7,796 nt of DNA. Source: Armatimonadota bacterium (lineage in GTDB: Bacteria; Armatimonadota; Fimbriimonadia; Fimbriimonadales; ATM1). The notes below the pieces were generated by a model. It did no database searches and had not been told where the DNA came from. It worked only from the letters and a program-made list of their open reading frames with translations. The position numbers and the translations under genes are program-made. Within the stretch, counting starts at the first letter, position 1, and every line of letters begins with the position of its first letter. The stretch lies in contig JACDEQ010000096.1 of NCBI GenBank assembly GCA_013816225.1, positions 1-7,796 on the forward strand, read 5' to 3'. Below are positions 1 to 6,600 of this stretch, piece after piece.

Positions 1-254
1 TTCTTATTCCCCGCCGCCCCTGAAAGGCTTAAGGGAGAAGCAGTAGAAATCAGACCGCCCTGGAAAAGGTTGCCGGTCTCCACCCTCAAGGCGTTGCCGC
101 CGGCCAAAGAACTTTCCTTGGATTCGATGATCTTGCCGCCTCCCCAGGACGACAGTGTGACGCCGGTCGTCGCGATCGGCTGCCCGTTGTAAAAGCTCTG
201 AGCGGACAGTGTCGCGGCGGCGGCGAAAGTCATTACGGCTGCAAACTGTTTCAT
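1..254 (-). CDS. Secreted protein of unknown function, N-terminal part (runs off the left edge)
   Basis: Eighty-four codons are visible before the window ends, so the C-terminus is missing. The start ATG at 254-252 is supported by a GGAGG (265-261) six bases upstream, the best ribosome binding site on this strand. The protein opens with a Sec-type signal peptide: Lys2, then an Ala/Val/Phe-rich hydrophobic stretch to about residue 17, with a likely cut in the LSA-QS segment after residue 18. The mature part is rich in Gly, Ser and Thr, has alternating small and beta-branched residues (for example GGNALRVETGN, LFQGGLI) and resembles a beta-sandwich or carbohydrate-binding style of surface protein, but I do not recognise a family. 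The gene starts 18 bases after the stop of the ymdB-like gene, so the two are probably co-transcribed. That it is exported is well supported; its role is unknown. Confidence 0.75.
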   Translation of the reverse strand, partial: MKQFAAVMTFAAAATLSAQSFYNGQPIATTGVTLSSWGGGKIIESKESSLAGGNALRVETGNLFQGGLISTASPLSLSGAAGNK

Positions 255-260
255 CAATTT

Positions 261-265
261 CCTCC
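261..265 (-). promoter_or_regulatory. Shine-Dalgarno site of the secreted-protein gene
   Basis: GGAGG on the minus strand, six bases before the ATG at 254. It lies in the 18-base gap after the ymdB-like stop codon and fixes the start of the secreted-protein gene. Confidence 0.7.
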
Positions 266-272
266 AGGACCG

Positions 273-1049
273 TCAGTGGATGTCTCGAATCAAGACGCGC
301 TTTATCGATTCGGCACGGCCGGTATCAGATTGGACGTCTATCACCACCCCACAGATTACACTAGCGCCGCTCGCAACCTCAAACTTCTCGGGCATGAGGG
401 TCGTAAATCGGCGTAAAATGATCTCGCGGTCCATTCCGATTATGGAGTTTTGCGGCCCGCACATTCCCACGTCGCTGATAAACGCGGTTCCCTTCTCCAG
501 GATTCCTTCGTCTGCCGTCTGCACGTGCGTGTGGGTGCCAAGAACCGCGCTAACGCGACCCTCGACGTAGTAGGCGAACGCGATTTTCTCCGACGTGGCC
601 TCGGCGTGAAAGTCGATGAGCTTGCAATCTACGTCGCTTCCTTCTATGAATTTGTCTGCCGCCCGAAACGGATCGTCGTACTCCGACATGAACACCCGAC
701 CGCAGAAGTTGGCGACGGCCAGCTTCATGCCGTTTTTCTCCAGGGTCATCGATCCCTTTCCGGCGGTTCCGGGCGGGTAGTTGTCAGGCCTTATGATGTT
801 CTCGTGGGCATCGAGATACACGCCGATCTCGCGCCTGTGGAACGCATGGTTGCCGAGTGTAATGCCGTCGATTCCCGAGCGGAAGAGCTTATCGGCGATG
901 TCGGACGTGATCCCCAGCCCCGCCGCCGAGTTCTCACCGTTCGCGAGAATGAAGTCAGGCTTGTGTTCCTCCACGAGCGAAGGCAGCATGGCATCCACCG
1001 CCAGCCGCCCCGCCTTCCCCACGATGTCTCCCAAGAACAGAATCCGCAT
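273..1049 (-). CDS. ymdB: YmdB-family metallophosphoesterase (TIGR00282-type phosphodiesterase)
   Basis: The protein is a complete 258-residue cytoplasmic dimetal phosphodiesterase. Family members hydrolyse cyclic nucleotides such as cAMP or 2',3'-cyclic NMPs in vitro; in Bacillus subtilis YmdB affects biofilm and motility decisions. The length is near the family norm. Metal-site motifs appear in order: GDIVG with Asp8, NGENSAAG with Glu39 and Asn40, GNHAF with Asn67 and the catalytic His68, DFHAEATSEK with His148, and GTHTHVQTADE with His173 and His175. All expected ligands are present, so it should be active. One deviation is GNHAFH, where the usual pattern is GNH followed by an aromatic residue and Asp. 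The ATG at 1049-1047 directly precedes the conserved RILFLGD strand, so the start is firm although no clear Shine-Dalgarno site is seen. No rny gene sits directly upstream, unlike in Bacillus; instead there is a decayed hydrolase. The secreted-protein gene follows after 18 bases. Confidence 0.95.
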   Translation of the reverse strand: MRILFLGDIVGKAGRLAVDAMLPSLVEEHKPDFILANGENSAAGLGITSDIADKLFRSGIDGITLGNHAFHRREIGVYLDAHENIIRPDNYPPGTAGKGSMTLEKNGMKLAVANFCGRVFMSEYDDPFRAADKFIEGSDVDCKLIDFHAEATSEKIAFAYYVEGRVSAVLGTHTHVQTADEGILEKGTAFISDVGMCGPQNSIIGMDREIILRRFTTLMPEKFEVASGASVICGVVIDVQSDTGRAESIKRVLIRDIH

Positions 1050-1170
1050 GCCCGCGACAGCGTACCCGGGGCAGGCGGCCCCGACCGCGCACGTAGCAGT
1101 TCTGCCGTCTTACCGGACGTCGGTCGAGAAGGACTGGATCGGGAGTTCGAAGGCCACGTGCGCCGAGTTA
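1050..1170. other. Intergenic stretch between the hydrolase remnant and ymdB
   Basis: I see no gene, promoter or RNA here. The missing C-terminal part of the hydrolase is not recognisable in any frame. The only structure is a short GC-rich inverted repeat, GGGGC (1068-1072) and GCCCC (1078-1082) with a 5-base loop, lying 18 bases upstream of the ymdB start. It could be chance in GC-rich DNA. Confidence 0.4.
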
Positions 1171-1676
1171 CTACAGGTCCGCCGCCGTGATGAGAGTCCC
1201 CAGTATCTCGCCGAAGCTAGCGCCCATAAGAACAACGATCCTTGTCGACGTCGCTGCGGGTGGCTAAGTAATCGATTCCGCGCCGATAATCTACCGTCGC
1301 CTGGACAAGCAGGGGACGCGTCTCGGCCAAGTCGTCGGAGATCAACTGGTCGCCGGAGATCTCGCCTGTGCCGTGGCGCGGTGCATCGAGAGCGAACGTC
1401 GCATAACCGCAGGCCAACAGGAATGCTCCCGCACGGGACGCCGTCGCCGCATCGCTACCCAACCCGTGGAGCAGAAGCACAATCGGGAGATTGTCGGCAT
1501 TCGACGGAAGATTAAGGATTCCGGACACGCGTCCGTCATGGCCATTGAAGCCGACCTTGACCGTTTCGATTCATAGCCGAAGATCTCCTCGGCGGTTTGC
1601 GCCTGGCGCTCGACAAATTGCGGCGCAAATCCAAACAAAAGCAGTGCTGGCAGCAGCGAAGCGGCGCGGCAAGCAT
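1171..1676 (-). pseudogene. Decayed secreted alpha/beta hydrolase (dienelactone hydrolase/esterase-like), frameshifted and truncated
   Basis: Reading the minus strand in three successive frames gives one coherent hydrolase. Segment A (about 1660-1573) has a hydrophobic leader, SLLPALLLFGFAP, then FVERQAQTAEEIFGYE. A shift near 1572-1564 leads to segment B: TVKVGFNGHDGRVSGILN, then the oxyanion-type LLLHGLGSD, LDAPRHGTGE and DYRRGIDYLATR, ending DVDKD. Segment B runs on to a stop at 1219-1217. A second shift near 1245-1236 opens segment C, RIVVLMGASFGEILGTL, with the GASFG nucleophile elbow at 1224-1210, and stops at TAG 1173-1171. The C-terminal half, including the triad Asp and His, is missing. 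The ATG at 1676-1674 would need yet another shift to join the leader. The conserved order shows it was a real gene. The strain copy is presumably dead, unless the shifts are assembly errors; the intact flanking genes argue against general poor sequence quality. Confidence 0.7.
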
Positions 1677-1678
1677 GA

Positions 1679-1694
1679 TGGCGGTATGGCGGTA
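1679..1694 (+). repeat. Two tandem copies of the 8-mer TGGCGGTA
   Basis: TGGCGGTA occurs at 1679-1686 and again at 1687-1694 without a gap. It lies between the two candidate ATG starts (1675/1678 and 1705) of the acyltransferase and just upstream of the ATG of the divergent hydrolase remnant. Gain or loss of one 8-base copy would shift the frame from the upper starts but not affect the lower one. Confidence 0.6.
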
Positions 1695-1704
1695 TCCTTT
1701 TGGC

Positions 1705-2358
1705 ATGCGCGCTTGGTGGTGCCGGGTCCGCCCAGCGGTTTTCGCCTCCCTCATCTACGGCTTAGCCCGATGCATCGGCATGACTCTGCGCATTCGGACA
1801 AAGGGCGAGGAACTTTTGACCGCCAATTCGAAAGGAAAGATTGTCGCAGGATGGCACGGACGCTCGTTTCTCGCAGCTTTAAGGTGGGCGAATCGGGGTT
1901 GGTATGTACTGGTGAGTCACTCCAGGGATGGCGAGATCATGACGAAGGTGTTTCAAAAGTTCGGCTTCAAAATCGTGCGAGGCAGCACGGGCAAGGGCGG
2001 CGCGCGCGCCGCTGTGGAATGTGCAAGATTGCTGCGAGACGGCGAGGTCTTATTGTTTTCGCCGGACGGGCCGCAAGGGCCGACGCATCTCGTTCAGCAG
2101 GGCATTCTCTGGCTTGCACAAAATGGAAACGCCGAAATACTCCCCACGACAGCGGTTGCAAGGCCGAGGAAACTAATCAATAGCTGGGATTCCTATCAAG
2201 TGCCTATGCCGTTCGGCAAGGGGCTTTTAATTCTTTCAGATCCGATTTCTGTTCCAAAGGGAATATCCGAAGAGGAAGTCGAGAAAAAAAGGGTGGAGAT
2301 CGAGAATGCGATCGACAGGGTCGAACTCGAGGGCGAAGCGGAGATGGATTACCTTTGA
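1705..2358 (+). CDS. DUF374 lysophospholipid acyltransferase family protein, LpxJ-like
   Basis: This is a 217-residue membrane-associated acyltransferase of the DUF374 group of the LPLAT superfamily. The group includes LpxJ, a late lipid A acyltransferase of Campylobacter and Helicobacter. Conserved blocks in order are: a hydrophobic N-terminus (residues 8-28), GWHGRSF with His51, LVSHSRDGE (69-77), FKIVRGSTGKGG (88-99) and LFSPDGPQGPTH (117-128). I see no classic HX4D motif, as is usual in this group. The start is uncertain. ATG 1705 gives the family-like N-terminus about 24 residues before MTLRI, while in-frame ATGs at 1675 and 1678 would add about 10 residues; none has a good Shine-Dalgarno site. 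The stop overlaps the kdtA start by 4 bases (TTGA), so translation is probably coupled. Next to a Kdo transferase, a lipid A acyl-transfer role is a reasonable inference, but a phospholipid substrate is not excluded. Confidence 0.88.
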   Translation: MRAWWCRVRPAVFASLIYGLARCIGMTLRIRTKGEELLTANSKGKIVAGWHGRSFLAALRWANRGWYVLVSHSRDGEIMTKVFQKFGFKIVRGSTGKGGARAAVECARLLRDGEVLLFSPDGPQGPTHLVQQGILWLAQNGNAEILPTTAVARPRKLINSWDSYQVPMPFGKGLLILSDPISVPKGISEEEVEKKRVEIENAIDRVELEGEAEMDYL

Positions 2359-3623
2359 TCTGGCTCCTCTACAATATTGCGCTGGTTCTTCTTGCGCCAA
2401 TCTGGGTCCCGTGGATGCTCTGGCGAGCAAGCAAGAGGAATGAGAAGCCGAACTGGAAGGAGCGTGCCGGTGAGTACGTGATTCCGAGGAGAATCGATCG
2501 CCAGAGAATTTGGTTGCATGCGGTTAGCGTGGGAGAGGTGTTCGCGGCCAGACCGATAATAACGGAGCTCAAGACACGATTGCCAGGCTATGAAATAGTG
2601 TTGACTTGTACGACGAGCACAGGAAGATCGGTGGCTGAGCCGATGGTCGGAAAGCAAGTCGACTACCTGTTTTATTTCCCGATCGATATTCCTAGATTCT
2701 GTATGGCTGCCATGACCCGGGTCGAACCAGCCGTCGTCGTCATTATGGAGACGGAACTATGGCTCAATTTTCTTTGGGCGGCGAAATTGACGAATGCGAA
2801 AACGTGTCTGGCGAACGGACGAATTTCGGAAAAGAGTTTCGGACGCGCTATACGGGCGAAGTTCTTTTACCCCGAAATCTTTTCGAAATTGGATTTGTGT
2901 TTGATGCAAACCGACCCGGATGGCATACGTGCCGCTGCACTCGGAGCCCGCGAAACGAAGGTCCTTGGAAACAGCAAGTATGACGAAGCCGTCGAAATCG
3001 TCAATGCGAACTGGAGAGCCAAGTTAGCAATTTCGCCTACTGAGAAGCTCATCGTTGTGGGCAGTGCGAGGGGCGAAGAGGAAGAAGACCTCATCATCGC
3101 CGCCCTGAAGGGTCTCGATGCCAGAGTCGTCTTCGCCCCTAGACACGTGGAGCGCGACGAGGGCGTTCAGGCAAAAGCTACCGCTGCGGGTTTCAAGACG
3201 GGCCTTAGGTCGAAAGGTGAAAGCGAGGCGGACTTCCTTGTCCTCGACACTTTTGGCGAATTAGCATTCACTTATCCCGAAGCTGAGATGGCAATCATCG
3301 GGGGCGGGTTCGCCGATCTGGGTGGACAGAACATCATTCAGCCGATGGCCGCCGGCTGCCCGGTGATATGCGGACCCAATATGAAGAACTTTCGAGAGCC
3401 CTTCGAGTCCGGCTTGGAGAGAGGCGCGATCAAGGTCGCAACGACCTCAGTGGAACTAAGAGCGGCCGTCGATTTGTTGCTGAATGACGAGCGTTTACGA
3501 AAGTCCATGTCCGAAGCCGGGAAGAAGCTCGTCGCCGAGAATCTCGGGGCCTCATCGCGGTACGCTAACGAGATAGTCAAGCTTGCGGAAGCATTCCACG
3601 CGTCTCGTACGCAAAAAAGATGA
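2355..3623 (+). CDS. waaA: 3-deoxy-D-manno-octulosonic acid (Kdo) transferase, GT30 family
   Basis: This 422-residue enzyme (WaaA/KdtA) moves Kdo from CMP-Kdo onto the lipid A precursor at the inner face of the cytoplasmic membrane, a core step of lipopolysaccharide assembly. The length is typical. Residues 2-23 form a hydrophobic membrane anchor (WLLYNIALVLLAPIWVPW). The N-terminal domain carries HAVSVGEV (55-62) with Glu61 at the position of the family's catalytic base, and METELW (131-136). The C-terminal GT-B domain carries VGSARGEEEE, FAPRHVER and a donor-site segment of the type GGGFADLGGQN followed by QPMAAGCPVICGPNMKNF. The start is TTG at 2355, overlapping the acyltransferase stop; GGAG at 2340-2343 lies 11 bases upstream. 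The TTG choice keeps the anchor intact, and no better upstream start is possible without large overlap. The stop overlaps dxs as ATGA. Its presence implies an outer membrane with Kdo-containing LPS. Confidence 0.95.
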   Translation: MIWLLYNIALVLLAPIWVPWMLWRASKRNEKPNWKERAGEYVIPRRIDRQRIWLHAVSVGEVFAARPIITELKTRLPGYEIVLTCTTSTGRSVAEPMVGKQVDYLFYFPIDIPRFCMAAMTRVEPAVVVIMETELWLNFLWAAKLTNAKTCLANGRISEKSFGRAIRAKFFYPEIFSKLDLCLMQTDPDGIRAAALGARETKVLGNSKYDEAVEIVNANWRAKLAISPTEKLIVVGSARGEEEEDLIIAALKGLDARVVFAPRHVERDEGVQAKATAAGFKTGLRSKGESEADFLVLDTFGELAFTYPEAEMAIIGGGFADLGGQNIIQPMAAGCPVICGPNMKNFREPFESGLERGAIKVATTSVELRAAVDLLLNDERLRKSMSEAGKKLVAENLGASSRYANEIVKLAEAFHASRTQKR

Positions 3624-5524
3624 CCGACACCACCAAATACCCACTCCTCGAAGGGATCACGGGTCCATCGGACGTTCACAAACTTACCCGCCCTCAGCTT
3701 CATGAGCTTTGCACTGAAGTGCGCCAGGCCATCCTCGACAATGTCAGCAAAACAGGCGGGCACTTCGCCAGCAACTTAGGAACGGTGGAGTTGACCGTCG
3801 CCCTGTACGCGACATTCAGCCTTCCACCCGATAAGGTGTGCTGGGACACCGGCCACCAGGCTTATCCGCATAAGATGCTCAGCGGCCGGCTTTCGCAGTT
3901 CGATTCGCTTCGACAAACCGGGGGCATTAGCGGCTTTCTCAGGTTAACCGAAAGCGAGCACGACCATTGGGGCGCGGGGCACGCTTGCACGGCGATCTCG
4001 GCAGCGCTCGGATACGCGGTTGCGAGAGATAAACTCGGCACGGGCGAGCGGGTCGTCGCGATTGCCGGTGACGCCGCGATGACGGGCGGTATGGCATGGG
4101 AGGCACTGAACAATGCCGCGGCGCTGGAAACCGATCTCACGGTGGTTCTGAACGATAACAACATGTCGATAGCTAATAGTGTCGGCTCCTTTTCGCATCA
4201 CTTTGCCAAGCTCCGCAGTCGTCCGTGGTTCCAGGAAGCCGAGAATCGCGTAAAGCGAGCCGTGGAGCGTCTGCCAAAACCGGTGGTAAAGGCCGCGGCA
4301 GGGTTCAAGCACGGCGTAACCCACTATTTTGCACCCGAAGACACGGGCGCCATTTTCGAAGAGCTCGGTTTCGAATACATCGGCCCGATCGACGGGCATG
4401 ACCTCGAAGTGCTGCTCGACGTCTTCGCGAACGTACGCGAATTAAAAGGGCCTGTGTTTGTGCATGCAATCACGGTGAAAGGCAAGGGCTATGAGGTAGC
4501 CGAAGGCGATGCCCGGAAGTGGCACGGGGTCACACCGTTCGACCCCGAGAAGTGTGAGATGGCGGGCAGCTCCGGGCCGATAAGCTATACAAATCAGTTC
4601 GGGGAAACAATCCTCGCTCTTGCAAAAGAGGATCCGAAGATCGTTGCCATCACTGCTGCTATGCCCGACGGGACCGGACTAACCAAATTCAGCAAAGAAC
4701 TGCCGGGCCAGTACTTCGACGTCGGCATCGCCGAGCAGCATGCCGTGACTTTTGCGGCCGGGCTGGCCGCCGGTGGGCTCAAGCCGGCCTGCACAATCTA
4801 CTCGACCTTTCTCCAGAGGGGGTGGGACCAGGTTTTGCACGATGTGGCTATACAAAACCTGCCCGTTCGGTTCTTTATGGACCGCGGCGGGCTGGTCGGC
4901 GCGGACGGCGCGACGCACCACGGCGCGTTCGACATCAGCTACCTGATGATGATTCCGAATTTCGTGCTTCTCGCTCCGAGGGACACTACGGAACTGGCGG
5001 AAATGATTCGGTTCGCCATGGCTTACGACAAGGGTCCGATCGCGGTTCGCTACCCGCGAGGATCCGCCGACGATTCGCTTCCCGAGGGCCGAACTCCGAT
5101 CGTATACGGCAAAGCGGAGACCTTGCGCGAAGGCAAAGATGTCGGCCTCGTCGGCTACGGCAGCACCGTTGCGCTAATGAACCGGACTGCGCAGACCCTT
5201 TCCGAGCAGGGCATCGAGGCAGAGGTCATGAACGCCCGCTTCGCAAAGCCGCTCGACGAAGAGGCCATCGCTGCACTCGCCAAGAAGATCGGCCGGCTCG
5301 TAATCGCAGAGGAGAACGTCGCCCCCGGTGGCATCGGCGAAGCGATATTGAAGCTCCTACACAAACGGGACCTGTCGAATGTGCACGTCAGCCTCCACGC
5401 GCTCCCGGACCGCTTCATCGAGCACGGCTCGCAATCCGACCTCCTTCGCGAGGCGGGGCTGACCGTTGCGGTCTTCGCGGAGGCAGCACAAAAGCTCGCT
5501 CAGTCGTCCACCCACCCGCGGTAG
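3620..5524 (+). CDS. dxs: 1-deoxy-D-xylulose-5-phosphate synthase
   Basis: This 634-residue cytoplasmic thiamine-diphosphate enzyme joins pyruvate and glyceraldehyde 3-phosphate to form DXP, the first step of the MEP isoprenoid pathway and a precursor for thiamine and pyridoxal. The order is that of full-length DXS. In the N-terminal domain are TGGHFASNLG with His48, WDTGHQAYPHK (75-85), GAGHACTAIS (118-127), and the Mg/ThDP motif AGDAAMTGGMAW with Asp151, completed by LNDNNMSI with Asn180. Then come KGKGYE and KWHGVTPFD. The pyrimidine-binding domain has DVGIAEQHAV with Glu372 and GADGATHHGAFD with His433; RYPRGS and a transketolase C-terminal domain (ENVAPGGIGEA) follow. The third residue of the usual GDG motif is Ala here (GDA). 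The ATG at 3620 overlaps the waaA stop by 4 bases, so it should be coupled to waaA. Identity is certain; only the GDA effect is open. Confidence 0.97.
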   Translation: MTDTTKYPLLEGITGPSDVHKLTRPQLHELCTEVRQAILDNVSKTGGHFASNLGTVELTVALYATFSLPPDKVCWDTGHQAYPHKMLSGRLSQFDSLRQTGGISGFLRLTESEHDHWGAGHACTAISAALGYAVARDKLGTGERVVAIAGDAAMTGGMAWEALNNAAALETDLTVVLNDNNMSIANSVGSFSHHFAKLRSRPWFQEAENRVKRAVERLPKPVVKAAAGFKHGVTHYFAPEDTGAIFEELGFEYIGPIDGHDLEVLLDVFANVRELKGPVFVHAITVKGKGYEVAEGDARKWHGVTPFDPEKCEMAGSSGPISYTNQFGETILALAKEDPKIVAITAAMPDGTGLTKFSKELPGQYFDVGIAEQHAVTFAAGLAAGGLKPACTIYSTFLQRGWDQVLHDVAIQNLPVRFFMDRGGLVGADGATHHGAFDISYLMMIPNFVLLAPRDTTELAEMIRFAMAYDKGPIAVRYPRGSADDSLPEGRTPIVYGKAETLREGKDVGLVGYGSTVALMNRTAQTLSEQGIEAEVMNARFAKPLDEEAIAALAKKIGRLVIAEENVAPGGIGEAILKLLHKRDLSNVHVSLHALPDRFIEHGSQSDLLREAGLTVAVFAEAAQKLAQSSTHPR

Positions 5525-5685
5525 TACATACCTCCGTAAGTAGGACCGAAAGGTTGAATCCAAAGCGATTCATCGAGAACATTCGGACAGCTTGGCTGTC
5601 TACGGAGTTTTTGCATTCAACTCTACTACGCACCTGTATGGAACCGAATGCGGCTCGACGCTTATCCCTCGTTGCACTGTGCGGA
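5525..5685 (+). other. Intergenic region with several complementary segments
   Basis: No gene is supported here. Exact complementary pairs are CTCCGTA (5532-5538) with TACGGAG (5601-5607); TGAATC (5555-5560) with GATTCA (5567-5572); GTTGAAT (5553-5559) with ATTCAAC (5615-5621); GACAGC with GCTGTC (5586-5600); and CATTCGG (5580-5586) with CCGAATG (5644-5650). Some exclude each other, so alternative folds are possible. In about 130 bases one or so such 7-base pair is expected by chance, so only the terminator-like hairpin is given much weight. Confidence 0.35.
5586..5612 (+). terminator. Probable terminator after dxs
   Basis: A perfect 6-bp hairpin, GACAGC (5586-5591), loop TTG, GCTGTC (5595-5600), is followed seven bases later by TTTTT (5608-5612). 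The seven bases in between, TACGGAG (5601-5607), can pair exactly with CTCCGTA (5532-5538) just after the dxs stop, which would close a longer stem directly against the T run. It fits an intrinsic terminator for the acyltransferase-waaA-dxs operon, but the T run is short and the distance from the small hairpin is imperfect. Confidence 0.45.
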
Positions 5686-5699
5686 AATCTTGATATAAT
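5672..5699 (+). promoter_or_regulatory. Sigma-70-type promoter for the prepilin-like gene
   Basis: A perfect TATAAT (5694-5699) is preceded by TG one base upstream (5691-5692), an extended -10. A weak -35, TTGCAC (5672-5677), lies 16 bases upstream. Transcription would start near 5706, leaving a leader of about 65 bases before the ATG. The leader contains a possible small hairpin, TGTCG (5714-5718) with CGACA (5732-5736). This is the only strong promoter I can point to in the window. Confidence 0.65.
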
Positions 5700-5758
5700 G
5701 AACTTTGCTCGGGTGTCGGCGCGGACTCCGGCGACAGACCAACGTTGGCCCATATCAT

Positions 5759-5765
5759 AAGGGAG
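5759..5765 (+). promoter_or_regulatory. Shine-Dalgarno site of the prepilin-like gene
   Basis: AAGGGAG precedes two consecutive ATGs. The spacing is 4 bases to the ATG at 5770 and 7 bases to the ATG at 5773, so translation may well begin at the second one; the mature protein is the same either way. Confidence 0.6.
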
Positions 5766-5769
5766 CACC

Positions 5770-6600
5770 ATGATGAAAAGAGCGTTCACACTCATCGAGT
5801 TGTTGGTCGTCATCGCGATAATCGCAATTCTCGCAGCCATACTTTTCCCCGTATTTTCCCAGGCCAAAGAGGCCGCCAAGCAGTCCACCTGCTTGAACCA
5901 CCAGCGCCAAATCGGCATTGCAACCACGATGTACGCGGGTAACCACGACGACCTATACCCCGCGTGGGCCGCGTTGACTCCGCCCATCAACGGAGGCAAC
6001 ACAAACTTCATGCCGCCGGACATGCAGATCAAGCCGTACGTGGCCGACGACAAGATCTGGCGTTGCCCGAGCGACCGTGGAGAGCGCCAGGCCGTGAACA
6101 GCGTTCCTTGGTGGGATGGCAACTATCGCCTGAAGGCGATTCCGAGATCGTATTCGTACGTCGGCCACATCAACACGGTGGCGAGCGCCGGTGATTGGGA
6201 TGTGAACACCGGCGTTTACAAATGGGTGGGCCCCGGAGACTGGGACATGAGCGGACGATCGACCAGCGAATTCGAGGCACCCGCCGAGACTATCGCTTGG
6301 GTCGAGCAGTGGGCGACCGGCGTGCCCGACAACTACGTTGGCGGCATCTGGGGCTCCGGCTTCATCAATTGCGACACAGCCAAACTCGCGGGGCGCAAGC
6401 TGCCGCCCGCCGGCCCGGGTGACCAAGGACCACCGGGATGCGGTGGCGCATACAACGGCAAACCCACTCCCGGCCACAAGAAGATGGGCAATTACATTTA
6501 TGTGGACGGACACGCGAAGATCCAAACCTGGGGAGCGATTAGAAAGAACGACTTCTACCAGTTCAAGGTCAACAAACCGAACGACGTCGTCACGCCGTAG
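5770..6600 (+). CDS. Type IV prepilin-like protein with H-X9-DG C-terminal motif
   Basis: This 276-residue protein has a class III signal: KRA, then FTLIELLVVIAIIAILAAIL. Prepilin peptidase would cut before Phe6 and methylate it, leaving Glu10 as the usual fifth residue of the mature protein; residue -1 is Ala instead of the more common Gly. The hydrophobic helix (6-25) is followed by FPVFSQAKEAAKQ, typical of pseudopilins from Armatimonadota. The C-terminal globular part is rich in Trp, Gly and Pro, has four Cys (41, 99, 201, 224), and ends with His236, nine residues, then Asp246-Gly247, the H-X9-DG processing-associated motif. Such proteins are secretion- or pilus-associated surface proteins found in many copies per genome; their individual roles are unknown. 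It has its own promoter and a good ribosome site, and no other pilus gene is nearby, so it looks like a stand-alone paralogue. Confidence 0.93.
   Translation: MMKRAFTLIELLVVIAIIAILAAILFPVFSQAKEAAKQSTCLNHQRQIGIATTMYAGNHDDLYPAWAALTPPINGGNTNFMPPDMQIKPYVADDKIWRCPSDRGERQAVNSVPWWDGNYRLKAIPRSYSYVGHINTVASAGDWDVNTGVYKWVGPGDWDMSGRSTSEFEAPAETIAWVEQWATGVPDNYVGGIWGSGFINCDTAKLAGRKLPPAGPGDQGPPGCGGAYNGKPTPGHKKMGNYIYVDGHAKIQTWGAIRKNDFYQFKVNKPNDVVTP

Noticed and set aside
450..1515. Plus-strand frames opposite ymdB and the hydrolase remnant
   Set aside because: They are antisense to the conserved YmdB motifs and show no domain; the Arg-rich composition marks them as shadows.
1557..1562. TTGACC resembling a -35 box upstream of the acyltransferase operon
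   Set aside because: No -10-like hexamer occurs 16 to 18 bases downstream.
4822..5760. Plus-strand frame overlapping dxs and the following gap
   Set aside because: Most of it is an Arg-rich alternative frame of dxs. Its last part, from ATG 5638, would be a 40-residue peptide without a ribosome site and across the prepilin promoter.
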